Assembly (NCBI GenBank): GCA_022836615.1
Contig: MU405215.1
Location: forward strand, 124,001-188,000
Direction of reading: 5' to 3'
Origin: Annulohypoxylon bovei var. microspora
Lineage: Eukaryota; Ascomycota; Sordariomycetes; Xylariales; Hypoxylaceae
Length of the DNA stretch: 64,000 nucleotides
Below the pieces are notes generated by a model. That model ran no database searches and was not told the origin of the DNA. It was given only the letters and a program-made list of their open reading frames with translations. Positions 45,612 through 57,658 of this stretch are shown piece by piece. The position numbers were made by a program, and so were the translations under genes. Each line of letters starts with the position of its first letter. Within the stretch, counting starts at the first letter, position 1.

Positions 45612-46193
45612 TTGTATAATTCATAGATCTGTTTTTCATTAGCATACCCAGGCGTACGTACGAATAAAGAAAGTTAAATAATAGTCTTTTTAAAAACTAC
45701 GGAAGTTTGCCACGAGACTAGACGAGGTGTATGGTGATTTCCAACCCGTTAAATGGTGTTGTGAGAAGCTGGACGGATTGGCGAAGGTTAGGTACCTACC
45801 TAGGGAGTCTCATGAGAGATGTGATTCATACTCAATCTAGGCTACATCTGGGTAGTCTTGGGGTCAGTAGAAAATAGTTAAAAATGGAATGAAATATTTT
45901 CACCCAGATTTAACCCCCTTATCACTTGGTTATGAAATAAACGCAACGATAGAAGCTCCAGGGATTCTTCGTTTAGCCAACCTAGGATCTGGATGGCTTG
46001 CTCAGAGGTCCTTTCATGGCTTACTTTTATCCCAACATCGTCAACAGCATAAGATGGGAGCGTAGGTAATACTTTTTATTATCTACTCATTATCCAATAT
46101 CCAATAATGATAGTAGGTATCTCATTTTCCAATTGAGAAAAGGGGGTATCCAATACAACTCAACTCAAGTAAAACTATTAGTCTGGACCAACA
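45612..46193. other. Intergenic between convergent genes
   Basis: AT-rich 3' flanks of kar2 and the transporter gene. TAGGTACCTA at 45789-45798 is followed by a partial copy. No gene seen. Confidence 0.45.
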
Positions 46194-48161
46194 TCACTCA
46201 GCCTTAGACACAGGCACGGCATTATCCTCGGACTCCTCTGGAAAGGACTCAAGGCTTTCTCCCTTCTTAAGTCCAAGCTGCCTCGTATCCCAGCCATTGC
46301 TCTCGAGGTAGGCCCTGAATTCAACGTCCTCCTTGGTGATGGTGTCCTGATCGATATTGGGGAGCAATAAAGCCAGGGCGGCCGCGAAGATGCACAGGCT
46401 GGAGCTGACGTAGAACTTGTACTGGGCCGACTTGATCTTGTCACCGTCCGGTGAGGCGATGTACTTGAACACATATGTGCCGACGAAGGCGCCGACCTTG
46501 CCGACAGCCGCGGCTATACCGTAGTACTGTCCCCGGACACCTGTCGCGCAAGTCTTTGCTGCGAGTAGGCCGATGTTGTTTCCCGGTCCGATCTCGCCTA
46601 GGGACAGGAAGATACCATACACTACCGCAAAGGCACCAACGACAGAAGGGTGCGATAGTTTCGCGTAGCAGCCGGCCATGATGAAGCCGACGATCGCCTG
46701 CAAAATTTGACCGAGGATAAGTGTGTAACGAGGACCAAGGCGGTCGCTAAGCGGAGCTCCCAACATAGTACCTGGGATGTAGAATAAGTTGATAACTGTG
46801 TTCCACCCGAAAATGGTCGTTAGGACTCCACTATCTCCGTAGATGTTGGAGAGGATAGCGGTCGAATAAATCGAGAATGAATAAGCCGAAAACTTCATAA
46901 GTTAGATTAGCGCAAATGAATATAAGTTGATAGCAAATACTTACATCATAAATGAACCAGATCAAACTGACGATTAGCAGTCGGAATCCATAATATCTGA
47001 AAATAAGAAGGTACGGCGTCTTGGCACTGTATTATATGCCGTTAGTGATAAATTTCTATGATAATAGATCAGGGGTAACTTCGAGTTGTGAATATTTTTC
47101 CATACTCTGATGATAGCGGTGCTAGTTTTAGGAAATGCTATACACCGTAGGAAACTGGTATAATATGAATTAATTGGAAGATGTACTCACTTCTTCATGG
47201 AGTTTCGGGAGAATTCCACAGGTTCCTTGAGCTTGAGACGCATTACAAACAGAACAAGTGGAAATACGACGCCAATTCCCAAACTTGTTCGCCAGATTGT
47301 GCTGTAGTGGGAATTGTGAGCCGCGGCAGCAACGACATAGGGGACGAACGCCCCAAAGACGAAGCCCCAGTCTATCATAGAGTTCGTGAACAAGATGAAC
47401 CAGGTGTTCCGGGTGCCGGCCTTCAACTCGCCGCTAGACTCGGCGCAGCTCACACTTCCGGCCGGATACTCGCCTATATATACGTTTAGTTTGGTTCGAT
47501 TCAATGATTAGTGAAACTCTTACCCCCAATGCCGATGCCGACCTTTATTGTTCAGTTAGTATGATGCTATTCGCAGATTTTGAGTCAAGGGTAGACGTTA
47601 ACTTACAAAGAATCGCCAAGCAGTCAAGATATTGAACAAGCCTACGGCGTCACCATGATAGTAAGATCCAGCGGCAAGAGCCGTGAATATGATCAGGATG
47701 ATAGTCGATATTAGGAGAGAATTCGTGCGCGACCATTTGTCGGATAGATATCCGAAAAACAGTTGACCGACCACCTAGGCTTGTGAGCTTCAACTTCTAC
47801 CCAAAAATCTAGGAATCTAGAGAGGCTCCATACCGTTCCTGCGAATGCGATAGCCGGTACGATGCTAGCTGCGTTGGAGTTGTTGTAGACGTCTCCATAT
47901 TCAGCTCCCAGCGTCGTGCTTACGGAGCCGATAACCTGCGTAGCACAAAAGTCAGCCGACACGCATGGGATAGTGACGAGGGAAAAGAAGAGTAGGTGTG
48001 AGCCGTACGTTGTTCACATAACCATCGGAGAAGAGACCAGCGCCGCAAGCCAGGACGGGCCAGATGACTTGCCAAAAGGGCTTCTGGTCTATAGGAGGTG
48101 CCGTATCGATGGCGGTCTCAGAGACCTCCTCTTGGTCCTTTTCCTTCTTGCTCCAAAACAT
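46194..48161 (-). CDS. git1: MFS glycerophosphodiester/phosphate transporter, Git1-like
   Basis: Seven exons on the minus strand: 48161-48009, 47935-47834, 47774-47607, 47542-47524, 47473-47191, 47026-46945 and 46892-46194, giving 501 residues. All introns are GT-AG. Exon 4 is only 19 bases, but the join reads WRFFVGIGIGGEYPAGSVSC, the GGEYP signature of the Pho84/Git1 branch of sugar-porter-type carriers. About twelve hydrophobic segments are present, with VVGQLFFGYLSDKWSR as the loop 2-3 motif and GAPLSDRLGPRY in the second half. The N-terminus is cytosolic and charged. Git1 imports glycerophosphoinositol and glycerophosphocholine as phosphate sources. Exact substrate is not decidable here. 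A CACGTG lies about 350 bases upstream. Confidence 0.9.
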
Positions 48162-50349
48162 CTTCAGCTGTGATTACGATCGAGACCGCAATGAGAATGT
48201 TGGTTGTAATGGTTCGGAATAAGCCGAGATAAGCCAATATCAATATGATAATGCTATGTACTCGGAGGAATGTTTAGCTTATATACAGCGGGAGGCTATT
48301 AAAGATAAACACTAGGATCTAGCGACGGGAACTAGGTGAATGGTGAAGCAATACCTAGGTATACATAGCTGTCACCAAATCTCAGCTAGATAAGCGCGAG
48401 ACAACAAGTTCAAGAATAAAATGTTTGGCATGGTAATAAATAACATTAAATAGTCTCTAATCTACAGCTAGCTTTAGCTGGGGTTACGCACACTCGACAA
48501 GGTTTCTGCACGTGTTGTATGTACAATGAAGCTAACAAACGTTCTGCCAGGCCTACCTTCCCTATCTGTGTAAGTCCTGCCTGCAGATTCAAGGTAAGTT
48601 CTTTAATCCTCTTGCCGTCCTTGCCTTCTTCGGTGGAGGTTTTGTCATTTTCGAGTGGCTTGCTCAAAGATAAGGCGAGTCTAACTTAAAGTGGTCATCC
48701 AACGTCAACATTAGTACAGCGGGCTTTGTGAATATTTAGCTATGAGAGCTAGATTAAGTTACAACTAGCCAATAAGAGACTAAGGGTATACCCCGTGCCA
48801 AGTTTCCGCCCGAAGGCTTGACTTTCCCCCCCGCTTAAACGCGCTGGATTACCATCATCATTTGCGGCGAAACCGAATTTTGAACATTTCCTATTCTTAT
48901 TTTTGACGCGGCCTTGGCTACATTAGTTTTCTGCGAGGTAGGTGAAGATCACTCTTTTGGTCGCGTGTCTCTGGCTCACTATATTCTACTCTTTTCTTTC
49001 AACTATGAACATAGTCATTGAGAAGACTTCGGTATCTCAACTTTTGCAAACATGTTCTACGGGTTTAAAGGGAATTTGATAGGCTTAAACCTCGGGGGAT
49101 TTACTGGCCCATCAGGACCCTTGTATGTAATTAACGAATTATTATGGAGACGAAAATCCTACAGAAAGTCTCCAAAGTTTCGGACACGCCGAATCTTTAA
49201 GACATACTGCACCACTCTCCTATGATAGGAAAGCTTCTTATCTCAGGTATATAAACTGAACACCCACAGTGGTGACGAAGGCTTCGGGGATGGTTGAATA
49301 TATCAGTATGTATGATTAAGGTTGTTTCCGCATTGCAATAGGCCTAGGAGCTAGGCAAAGCCGAATAGTTCAACTAAAATCATCTAGCCGGGAGACTTGA
49401 TGTCATATGCTTTCGTAAGGCTAAACTGAATATTGAATACTTCCTCGGCAATTGGAGACCAGGCACCTACCTAGGTATTCATAATATTCGACCAGTGAAT
49501 GTCTCTTAACTTCTCGGTTCCGTTAATAGGAATTTAGGTAAGTGTCTCTAGGCGTTTCGATCGACGATGTGTTTCAACAGATGTTTTCACATAATCTAGC
49601 GGTATAAGCCGTCGTCTTAGCATATATCGTAGGTAATCTTAAGCAAACATTGACAAACATGAAACTTATGAGTAACTACGGCCATATAAATACCTCAAGG
49701 TTAAAATATCTGGCAACTGGGCCAGCTATAAACATACTCGTCAATCCGTCTCTTCTTACTCGGCCTACCTATATAATGCCTTTAATGGACTTCGACAACA
49801 ATAAACCAAACAATACCATAATATGACATACCCATCCATCCAGCCTCAGGAACCAACAGATCAACGCCTCCTCAACTCCACTCCACGACATCCGTCCACG
49901 TCACGTCAAGTCGGGGATTTTCAAGATACATATACATATATTATCATCACACGAATCCCCGGAACGCACTCCCAGTCTCGGCGAATCAAAACAAAAACTG
50001 CGACTTCTCGATTAGGAGCTAATACCAGAAGAATCCACCGTCAAACTCCCTACCTACACGTCATCTTCCCCTCCCTCCCTACCCCTATTCCAGCTCGACC
50101 TCGATTTGCTAGGTAGTAATCTAGAACCGGTTGGCTGGCTGGCTGGCTGACTGTAGAAATGCCTAATTTTTGTACACTGTGACCTGACGGCACGCATTAT
50201 AAGAGTATAACACCTATCGCCGACACCATCATATTGCTTCGCCCCCGGTTCCGCGTACGGTTATATCCTTCTACCCGCTGAGCCGCGCCCGCCACACGCT
50301 CTGCTGCCCGGAAAACAACTCACCCGACCTGATCCCCCCCCCGAGATTC
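48162..50349. other. Long intergenic region
   Basis: 2.2 kb with no gene I can support. Copies of TACCTAGGTA lie at 48352-48361 and 49468-49477. A 73-residue minus-strand frame at 48446-48667 (starts MSKPLENDKTSTEEGKDGKR) has a protein-like first half that is open into a possible donor, but no recognisable domain. A plus-strand frame at 49823-50116 is low complexity. Confidence 0.45.
48509..48514. promoter_or_regulatory. CACGTG E-box upstream of git1-like gene
   Basis: CACGTG about 350 bases before the transporter start codon. This is the core site bound by Pho4/NUC-1-type regulators, and the gene belongs to a phosphate-scavenging family, so phosphate control is possible. A single hexamer is weak evidence. 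Confidence 0.25.
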
Positions 50350-51149
50350 TTACGCGGTCTTCTTCCATTGCGCGTACACGCCGATCAAGCTGCTCACCGT
50401 GCCCGCGAGGCCGACGAACCCGTCGTCGAACCCGACCCAGCCCAGCGCCGCCGAGGGCACCGTCAGATCGCAGAGGTCCGACAAGAGCTGCAGTTGGCTC
50501 GCAGCGCGCTCCCTACTTCTCGTTAGCTCTGATTCACTTTCACTTTCACCCAACCCGACCTCCCGCACTCGAGCAGGAAAGCCGAGACAACAATAACTTA
50601 CAGCACGATCCTCTTGCTCTCCACCACGCCCTCACCCTCCTTCTTATCGACCTTAGCCTCGCGCTCGCGCAGCCTATAGAGGGTATACGCCTGGGCGACG
50701 ACGCTGCACAGCAAGCCCATAGCCCAGAAGCGATACGCCTCCCTCTGGGCCCTCTTGGCGCCCTCCCACTTCCTGACGCCCAGGGAGTCCAGGACGGTGG
50801 CGGCGTCGAACGTCAGGTACCCGGCGTAGCCGAGCTGGCGGCCGACGGCGGCGTACCGGAGCACGGCGTCGGGGACGGCGGCCTTGCTGTCGGCGGCCGA
50901 GGCCGCCGCCTTGAGGTGCTCGACGTTCTTGCCGACGCGCAGCAGCTTGCGCGCGAGCCCGAGCTGCTTCTTGACGGCCTCGTACGGCGCCACCTCGGCC
51001 CTGGTGCCGTTCGTGCGGAACAGGTACCACGCGTAGAACCGCGAGAAGTACTGCAGCGTGCGCAGCAGCTTGTCGCGGCCCACCGTCGTCGCCACGAACT
51101 TCAGGTAGTGCGCCACCGTCGGGTGGTATACGACCGCGTCGGCAACCAT
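50350..51149 (-). CDS. pex11: Peroxisomal membrane protein Pex11
   Basis: Two exons, 51149-50602 and 50512-50350, give 236 residues, the usual Pex11 length. The intron starts GTAAGT and ends in the tandem acceptor AAGTAG, so two forms differing by one codon are possible. Family features: VVYHPTVAHYLKFVATTVGR at the N-terminus (amphipathic helix region), KLLRTLQYFSRFYAWYL, KQLGLARKLLRVGKNVEHLK and the membrane segment RFWAMGLLCSVVAQAYTLYR. The C-terminus GLAGTVSSLIGVYAQWKKTA is typical. Pex11 elongates and divides peroxisomes. Exon 1 is strikingly GC-rich, reaching about 80% over 50821-50880, while the flanks are near 45%. The start is fixed by the conserved N-terminus. Confidence 0.96.
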
Positions 51150-52769
51150 TTTCGCTTTCGACGGACGGGCGTTAAGTTTAGGTGTTGGGTATTACAAGGT
51201 AACGTAGGTAGGTAACCTTAGACAAGAGAACGTAAGTTTCGGCTCGGCTCGCGGAGGGCTTGCGCTATAATCTTGCGATCGATCGATGCGGATGGAACGG
51301 TATGCGGTATACGAAAAACTCCAAGAAGCCCGTATATAACAGATGGTGGTAATTTAGACCTGAACCTGCGTGTCGAATCGATTCGTCGATGCGAACCAAA
51401 TAGATAAAAGGATTGAGTCCCAAAACAAAAAGAATCGAGTTTATTTCGGGAATGCTAATAAAGCGTTACAGTCTTCGGCGAGAATGTGGTGTCGCTATTG
51501 TACAGGAGGTGGGGAGTAACCTATTAACGACCGCTCATTCAACTTTCCTACAGCCGACGGGATGCATGGATGGGTATGTGACGGAATAAAAGCTGGGGAG
51601 GAATTGACAATGCCTAGGTGGATTGCAGATAGCGAAAGCACATGCCGAGGTCCACTGTCTATTGAGGGAAAGGGCGAACCGAATTGCGCCGGCAATTTTC
51701 ACCAACGTTTTGCCGGCCGTAATCCCTTATTATATCGATTCCGTATCGGGAATTATAGGTATAATTGGGACTTCTCATTGGTTGGACCGTGACTCGAAAC
51801 GGACTAAGTCGAACGCTCCCCGAGATTGATATGACTGGATTGAGCTGATTGGGGCATGACATGACGTGATGCGGAAATCGAAGCGGAAATCGAAACGGAA
51901 ATCGAAACCTAAGACGGTTTTAAACTCCGATTTTCTCTCACTGTTGGAAACATTAAGTCTAAATAGAATCAACATCAGAGACAAAATTGTTCTTATAAAT
52001 CCCAATATACGATACGTTTACATACTATCACTGAATATATTCATAGTCTATTGGGCTTATTCTATCAAAACATCATCACGCCCACATGATCATACCTAGG
52101 TTACCCACAACCTGTAATGCAATATACACGCAAGTCTAGAATCTACCCCAAACTCATGCTTCCAATAGACGGACTATTATGCACTAGACCTAGCCTTATA
52201 ACCGCACCTACTCATAGGTAGGTAACTAGCTACTTGGCATCCCCTTATCATCAAGATAAGGTCTGTCCAGAATGCAAATCACAAGTACGAAACTTGGGGT
52301 ATGGCGGTGTGGCATTTACGGTGAGGAAGGCTTGTGAGAAGCTCGTGTTACTTTGCCGACCTAGAAACTCCTCTCTATGAGACGCCTATGAGACGTAACT
52401 GATTCTGCGAGAACCCCCAACCATTACCAGAATTTTACCCGGTCGTAGTGGCAGACGCAGGAGAAAGCAAACCAGCTAATAAATCTAGCCTACCTTGAGT
52501 AGAGGTCGCCGTCGACCCTATGCATTCCATATGAAACGAGAGACGATTAAAACCGAGCCTCGAAGCTCAGGTCCAAAAGAATTCCCCCAAACAGGAAATG
52601 CGTCATAAGCATAATTATGCTCGCAAAGGATTCGTTCGGAAGCGAAATGCGGCCCATCAGACTCGTCCCTTGCGTCCTAAAAGACTGCCTTCGCAATGGT
52701 GACCATGAACGGTCGGCGAGGCCCTTAGTAGTAGGATAACTTCCATCCTACCTCAAATCCTGCGACTGC
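51150..52769. other. Intergenic
   Basis: 1.6 kb upstream of pex11 and downstream of the PRPP synthetase gene. Contains a 12-base tandem repeat (listed). Open frames around 51500-52100 on both strands run through the repeat and lack protein features. Confidence 0.45.
51871..51906. repeat. 12-bp tandem repeat, 3 copies
   Basis: Three consecutive copies of RCGGAAATCGAA, the last with A in place of the first G. A small minisatellite without terminal features; no function is suggested. Confidence 0.8.
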
Positions 52770-54364
52770 TCAGTCATACTGAAACAGGACGCTGATAGAT
52801 TCACCGTGATGGATGCGGCGGATAGCTTCGGCGAATATCGGCGCAACGTCCAATACTTCGAGCTTGGGACACAACTTCTTGTTCTCGTCCTGAGGAACCG
52901 AGTTGGTCACGATGACCTTATCCAGGGCTGAAGCATTGATTCGGGCGATGGCATCACCACTTAGTACACCGTGAGTGAGGAGTGCGTAGACAGCCGTTGC
53001 TCCCTCTTTTCGCACTAGCTTCGCAGCACGGGTGATGGTGTTGGCAGTATCGGCCAGATCGTCAACCAGTATACAAACTCGGTTGGCAACGTTGCCCACT
53101 AGCATCATCGTCGCGTTTTGTCGGTCCGTGATCCGCGTTGGTCGTCGTTCCTAGTTGGGCCGAATGAGTTTGAAGACACATACGAAACACAATCATCTTA
53201 CCTTATGGATGAGGGCAAAGTCCATGCCCAAGCTATCCGCAATTGCGGTGGCTCGCTTCGCGCCACCAGCGTCGGGACTCACAATCACGGCTTCCTTATA
53301 GTCGGGAATGTTCTGCTGGATATAACGTTTCAGCAAGGGACGGCCGTAAAGATTATCCATCGGAATATCGAAGAAACCCTGGTATTGCGGATCATGAAGA
53401 TCCAAGGCAACAACGCTGTACCTATCGTTAGCTAATATCCTCGCATATAAGCTCCTATGCGGGAACTGGATCATTGGGGAATTCTGAGATAGAAGGCCCA
53501 AAATAAGGGCAATGAATCCATCCTCAAGCTAGGGAGGACACATACTGGTCAGCACCGGCACAGGTCAGGAGATCTGCCACCAGAGTTCCAGCCTGCGCAA
53601 CCCATCTCTTATATCCCGGTTTGGCCTGGAATGTGGAGATGAGCCCGGGATTCTCGTAGTCGTGAGTAGTATAACTTCCGGCACGTGAGTGGGTCTGGTA
53701 CAGAGCCGAATGTCCATCGCCATTAGTGCTTCCATTAGTACTTCCATTGGTGTTTCCGTTGGTGTTTCCATTGCCGTTGAAGTAGTTCTCGCTATTAGTA
53801 CGGTGAAGACCGTTCACGCTCCCAGTTCCATTAGTAAGGGATGTCTTGCTCATCACTCGGGCGAGGTCTGTTTCTCTGTTGAAACCCGCGCTCTTAACGA
53901 TACCAGGACCGGGTGTTGCTGGGACACTCTCGAACGTGTACTTGTCCTTTGGTACCTCGGTCGGGGGTTTCGACAGTGGTGCTCCAATCTTATTGTAGGG
54001 CAAGTCTGGTTGTCGAGAGTAGGGGAACAATGGAAGCACGGCTGTGACGCGCTTGGCCGAACCCGTCTTACAGGCAGATATCACTATTTGCTCTTGTCAG
54101 ATCCGGTGATACAATGACTTGGATAATATCTCAGTGATACATACTGATGCAGAGTTCTATCAGGTGGTCATTTATGGAACCACCTCCGGATTGGATGATG
54201 AAGACATCCTTGCCTCGTACCGAGTCTTGAATCTCGCAACGGGTCTCTCCGACAGAGAATTTGCTCAATATGCGGTTCCCACTGGGAACTCCAAGCATAT
54301 TGCACACAGACTCTGCGAGGGACGGGTGAGAGTTCCCAGAGAGGATGACGATGTTTCTAACCAT
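52770..54364 (-). CDS. Ribose-phosphate pyrophosphokinase with long insertion
   Basis: Four exons on the minus strand: 54364-54145, 54083-53546, 53421-53202 and 53150-52770, giving 452 residues. All introns are GT-AG and keep frame. The enzyme makes PRPP from ribose-5-phosphate and ATP for nucleotide, histidine and tryptophan synthesis. Visible motifs: VILSGNSHPSLAE, FSVGETRCEI, VTAVLPLFPYSRQPD, LDLHDPQYQGFFDIP, VSPDAGGAKRATAIAD and the PRPP loop VDDLADTANT. Ordinary enzymes are about 320 residues. Here about 120 residues are inserted after PYSRQPDLPYNK (roughly 53622-53991), including an Asn-Gly-rich repeat. Yeast Prs1 and Prs5 also carry non-homologous insertions, so this is likely one subunit of a hetero-oligomer. 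Confidence 0.94.
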
Positions 54365-55889
54365 CTTGGCGATCTGCTGCAGGAACGAAAGGCGGTGTCG
54401 AAAGGAAACGTTGTTCTTTGACTACCTCTAGGTAGGTAGACAAAACACAACTATCTTGGAGAGAGATATGGACGAGTGATGGGTGACGAGTGATGTAGCT
54501 CGTTGGCGAATGTAGTGAATGTGGTTCTCGAGAATAATTTTCTTTTCTTCCAAGGTTTTGTTGTTGCTGCAGAAGGTTCCTAATTGCTCCGATTGCGGGT
54601 AGGTGAAATATGCCGACGTCAGAATGTCGAACTGGTCAACCTGCAAAGCTTTTTGAATCGGGGATGTGAGTAGGTCACAAGACCAAAGAAGAAAGCGAGA
54701 CAAGTACAGGTCTCAAGCTGAAGCGGATGTTAAGACAGCTCCTCAAAGAGACCTTGTGTTAAATCCTAGAGAAGATCCATGGTGAAGGACGAAATAACGA
54801 GATATTTGTTGGAAAATTGTGCGCAATTGTAAAATCTTCAAGTTTGGTTGCAACTTGCTGGCTGCACGACAGGGAGAAGAAAGATTAAAGAAGATTGGAG
54901 GGACTTGGACTTTTCCTTCCAATTGAACCGCGGGGCCTTCACCTGTGGCACCTGGCACCTGCAAGAGAAAAAAAAAATTCTGCCGGGTTAGCTAAGTTTA
55001 CGGTTAAGGTTACGCGAAATGGACCTCAATGGACCTTCAGCGAGAATTATTAGCGATGTTAGTGGGTGATTTCGGTGGCAATCGCCGCGAACTAAAACGT
55101 CAGAACCACAACGACCACCAAGTGGACCCTTCTGCAACTGCACTTGTAACCACTAAGCTTTGACTTTGTGAGCCTCTGACCCAAGAACGACCCTTGATTT
55201 TGTCTCATAGGCCTGTGACCGGCCGTAGTTTAGTGGGGGTGTTACCGCCATCTCTCTTTGTTTGGGGAAGGGATATCATTGGACAAATACCTCCTAAAAT
55301 TGCCGACTTCACGCGATAGGCACGGAATACTTAGGTACATACATGCTTGAAGGCCATTTTTGCTTTGTCTTATCCGCCTCTGACCTGTTTTTTTCGATGC
55401 ATCGTCATTGGAGCTAAAAGCACAGAATGGATTCTCTGTACATAGTAATCCATAAGTCAGCATTTGTCTCATCAATGAGAATTCATTACAAGAGTATGAG
55501 TACCAAATAATGAATAACAATTCCTATTTGCAAACTCTCTAATTCCCTCAAAGGTGTAATGAAAATTTGGTGATGGATGCATACGTATATACATACCTGG
55601 TCCCTTGTCAGATCTCAATGCCAGAAATCCAAGGCTGCTAGATCTGATTGAGTCAGACGGCCGTTGCCGTAACCCAACGCTGCGCCTTTGAGGCTGCGGC
55701 ACGTACATGTACATACCTACATTTCAATGTTGGTTTATTTACATCCAAGAACATGATATGTCACCACTTATTTTAGACAAGAAGATCGGTGATAGTTATT
55801 GAATTTCAAACTTAGCATCTTCGAGAATTCATTAGTTAAACTTCGTTGTAATAACTCCACTAATTTGTTTCTGGTTACTAATCCTTACA
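54365..55889. promoter_or_regulatory. Divergent upstream region, prs/fpg
   Basis: 1.5 kb between divergent genes. Short open frames near 54428-54703 and 55242-55714 lack protein features. No motif stands out. Confidence 0.4.
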
Positions 55890-57154
55890 ATGCCTGAGAT
55901 TGCTGAAGGTGAGAGAAGTTCATCATGAACACCTATCACCGTTCCTTTACAAACAAACATGTAAACTAATAATTCAAAGTTTCTCGTATCGTCCATTTCC
56001 TACGCCAGAATCTAATCGGCAAGACTATTAAGAAAGTATTGGCCCCAGATGATAGCAGCATCTTCGGCAAGGTCGGAACTAGCGGCCCTGCATTCGAAAA
56101 GGCCCTCACCGGAAAGAAGGTGGTAGATGTCGGGAGTCAAGGAAAATACTTCTGGATGGTACTATCTACAGCACCGCACCCTGTTATGCATTTGGGCATG
56201 ACAGGCTGGGTCGAGATTCGGGATATACAGACAGGCTACTCACGCTACGTTGAGAGGACGAAAAACAATAAGGAGCAATGGCCGCCTAAGTTCTGGAAGT
56301 TTCAGTTCGAGACCGATGATGATCCTAAAGTAGAGGTTGCCTATACCGATGCCAGGCGCTTCGGCCGCGTGCGTTTAGTTGATTGTCCCGGGAAGGACAT
56401 CAGAAAGCATTCGCCTCTAGTGGAGAATGGGCCGGATCCCGTCGTCGACAAGGACATATTTACCGAGGACTTCTTACGGAAGAAGATGAGAAGCAGACAT
56501 GTTCCCATCAAAGCCTTACTGCTAGACCAATCGACAGTCAGCGGAATAGGTAATTGGGTAGGCGATGAGGTTTTGTATCAAGCTAAGCTTCATCCGGAAC
56601 AGTACTGCGACGACTTCGACGACGCAGACATCGCCGCCCTTCATAAGGCTATCCAATACGTATGCGATACCGCAGTCGAGAAGTTAGGGGACTCGGACCA
56701 ATTCCCAGAAGACTGGCTGTTCAAACATCGATGGGGCAAAGGGAAGAAAGACTCGCCCACCACTCTCCCGAACGGCGACAAGATTATTCACCTCACTGTA
56801 GGCGGACGAACAAGCTGCGTGGTCCCGAGCGTGCAGAAGAAAAGAGGACGTCCGACCATAGACAACGTCAAGGATGAGACCACACTATCAGAAGAGGAGA
56901 AGGAAACAGAGAGCCGCTTCTTCAAGGGCAAAAATAAGAAACAGAAGAACGACGAGGCCGAGGCGGAAGAACGCCCGAGCAAGAAGGCCAAGACCGCAAA
57001 GTCGAAACCCGTCAAACAGGAAGAGGAAGAACCAAAGCCTACCCCTAAAACGTCACGGAAGTCCAACAAACAGAAGAAAGAGGAGAAGCCAATCGAGCCT
57101 TTACCAGAGCTTGGCAGGAGGCGGTCGAGTAGACTGAGCCGTGCGGCGGCGTAG
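55890..57154 (+). CDS. fpg: Formamidopyrimidine-DNA glycosylase (Fpg/MutM family)
   Basis: Two exons, 55890-55908 and 55980-57154, give 397 residues. The first coding exon is only 19 bases; the intron GTGAGA...AAAG joins to MPEIAEVSRIVHFLRQNLIG, which restores the invariant N-terminal Pro2-Glu3 used in catalysis. Other family parts: GKYFWM with the β-hairpin lysine, HLGMTGWVEI, YTDARRFGRVRL, the helix-two-turn-helix STVSGIGNWVGDEVLYQA, and the GGRTSCVVP loop that replaces the bacterial zinc finger, as in plant and fungal enzymes. The last 110 residues are Lys/Glu-rich with nuclear-localisation-like clusters (KKQKN, RPSKKAKT). It excises oxidised purines and nicks the backbone. The transposon begins 204 bases after the stop. 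Confidence 0.95.
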
Positions 57155-57358
57155 CCCAGGAAGTTAAACTTTCATAATAAGGGAACATTGCCTGTAAAAT
57201 TAGATCCACGGAGATGTATTTCGTCAAGGCGCATCGAGTAACTATTTTATGTTGCAACGTTATGAGGTTTAGTTCACACGTGTATAATTCAAAATAGACC
57301 GGGTTTTACCCATAGTGAGATGAAAATACTCCAATATAAAACATCCACACACATCATA

Positions 57359-57418
57359 CCATGGGGGATATAGGAACGGGCCACACCCCCACCGGGCCAC
57401 CCCTCTTACACCAAAACA
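57359..57418 (+). repeat. Left terminal inverted repeat (60 bp)
   Basis: Starts directly after a TA dinucleotide and matches the reverse complement of 59566-59625 at all 60 positions by reading. It is rich in C and G blocks (GGGCCACACCCCCACCGGG), unlike the AT-rich flanks. Confidence 0.95.
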
Positions 57419-57658
57419 TTATAACTTCATCTACACCGTTCTTGATAATCATTGAACATATAAAGTTCATATTTGGTAGATACGTAGTTTCGAAGCTGAT
57501 CTACACCATACCGCTTTTTGTTCAATTTTTAGCGTAGAAATGGCGGAGATAACATGCAACAAAGTAGCGGTCAATACAGGGGTTTTAGCGCCTTTTAAGC
57601 CTCACTAGACGCCGGCCAATAACTCAACGTAGGATGATCATAACCACTTGAATTTGAC

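Noticed and set aside
49823..50116. 97-residue plus-strand frame
   Set aside because: Low complexity, no splice or domain signal, and placed in a long intergenic stretch.
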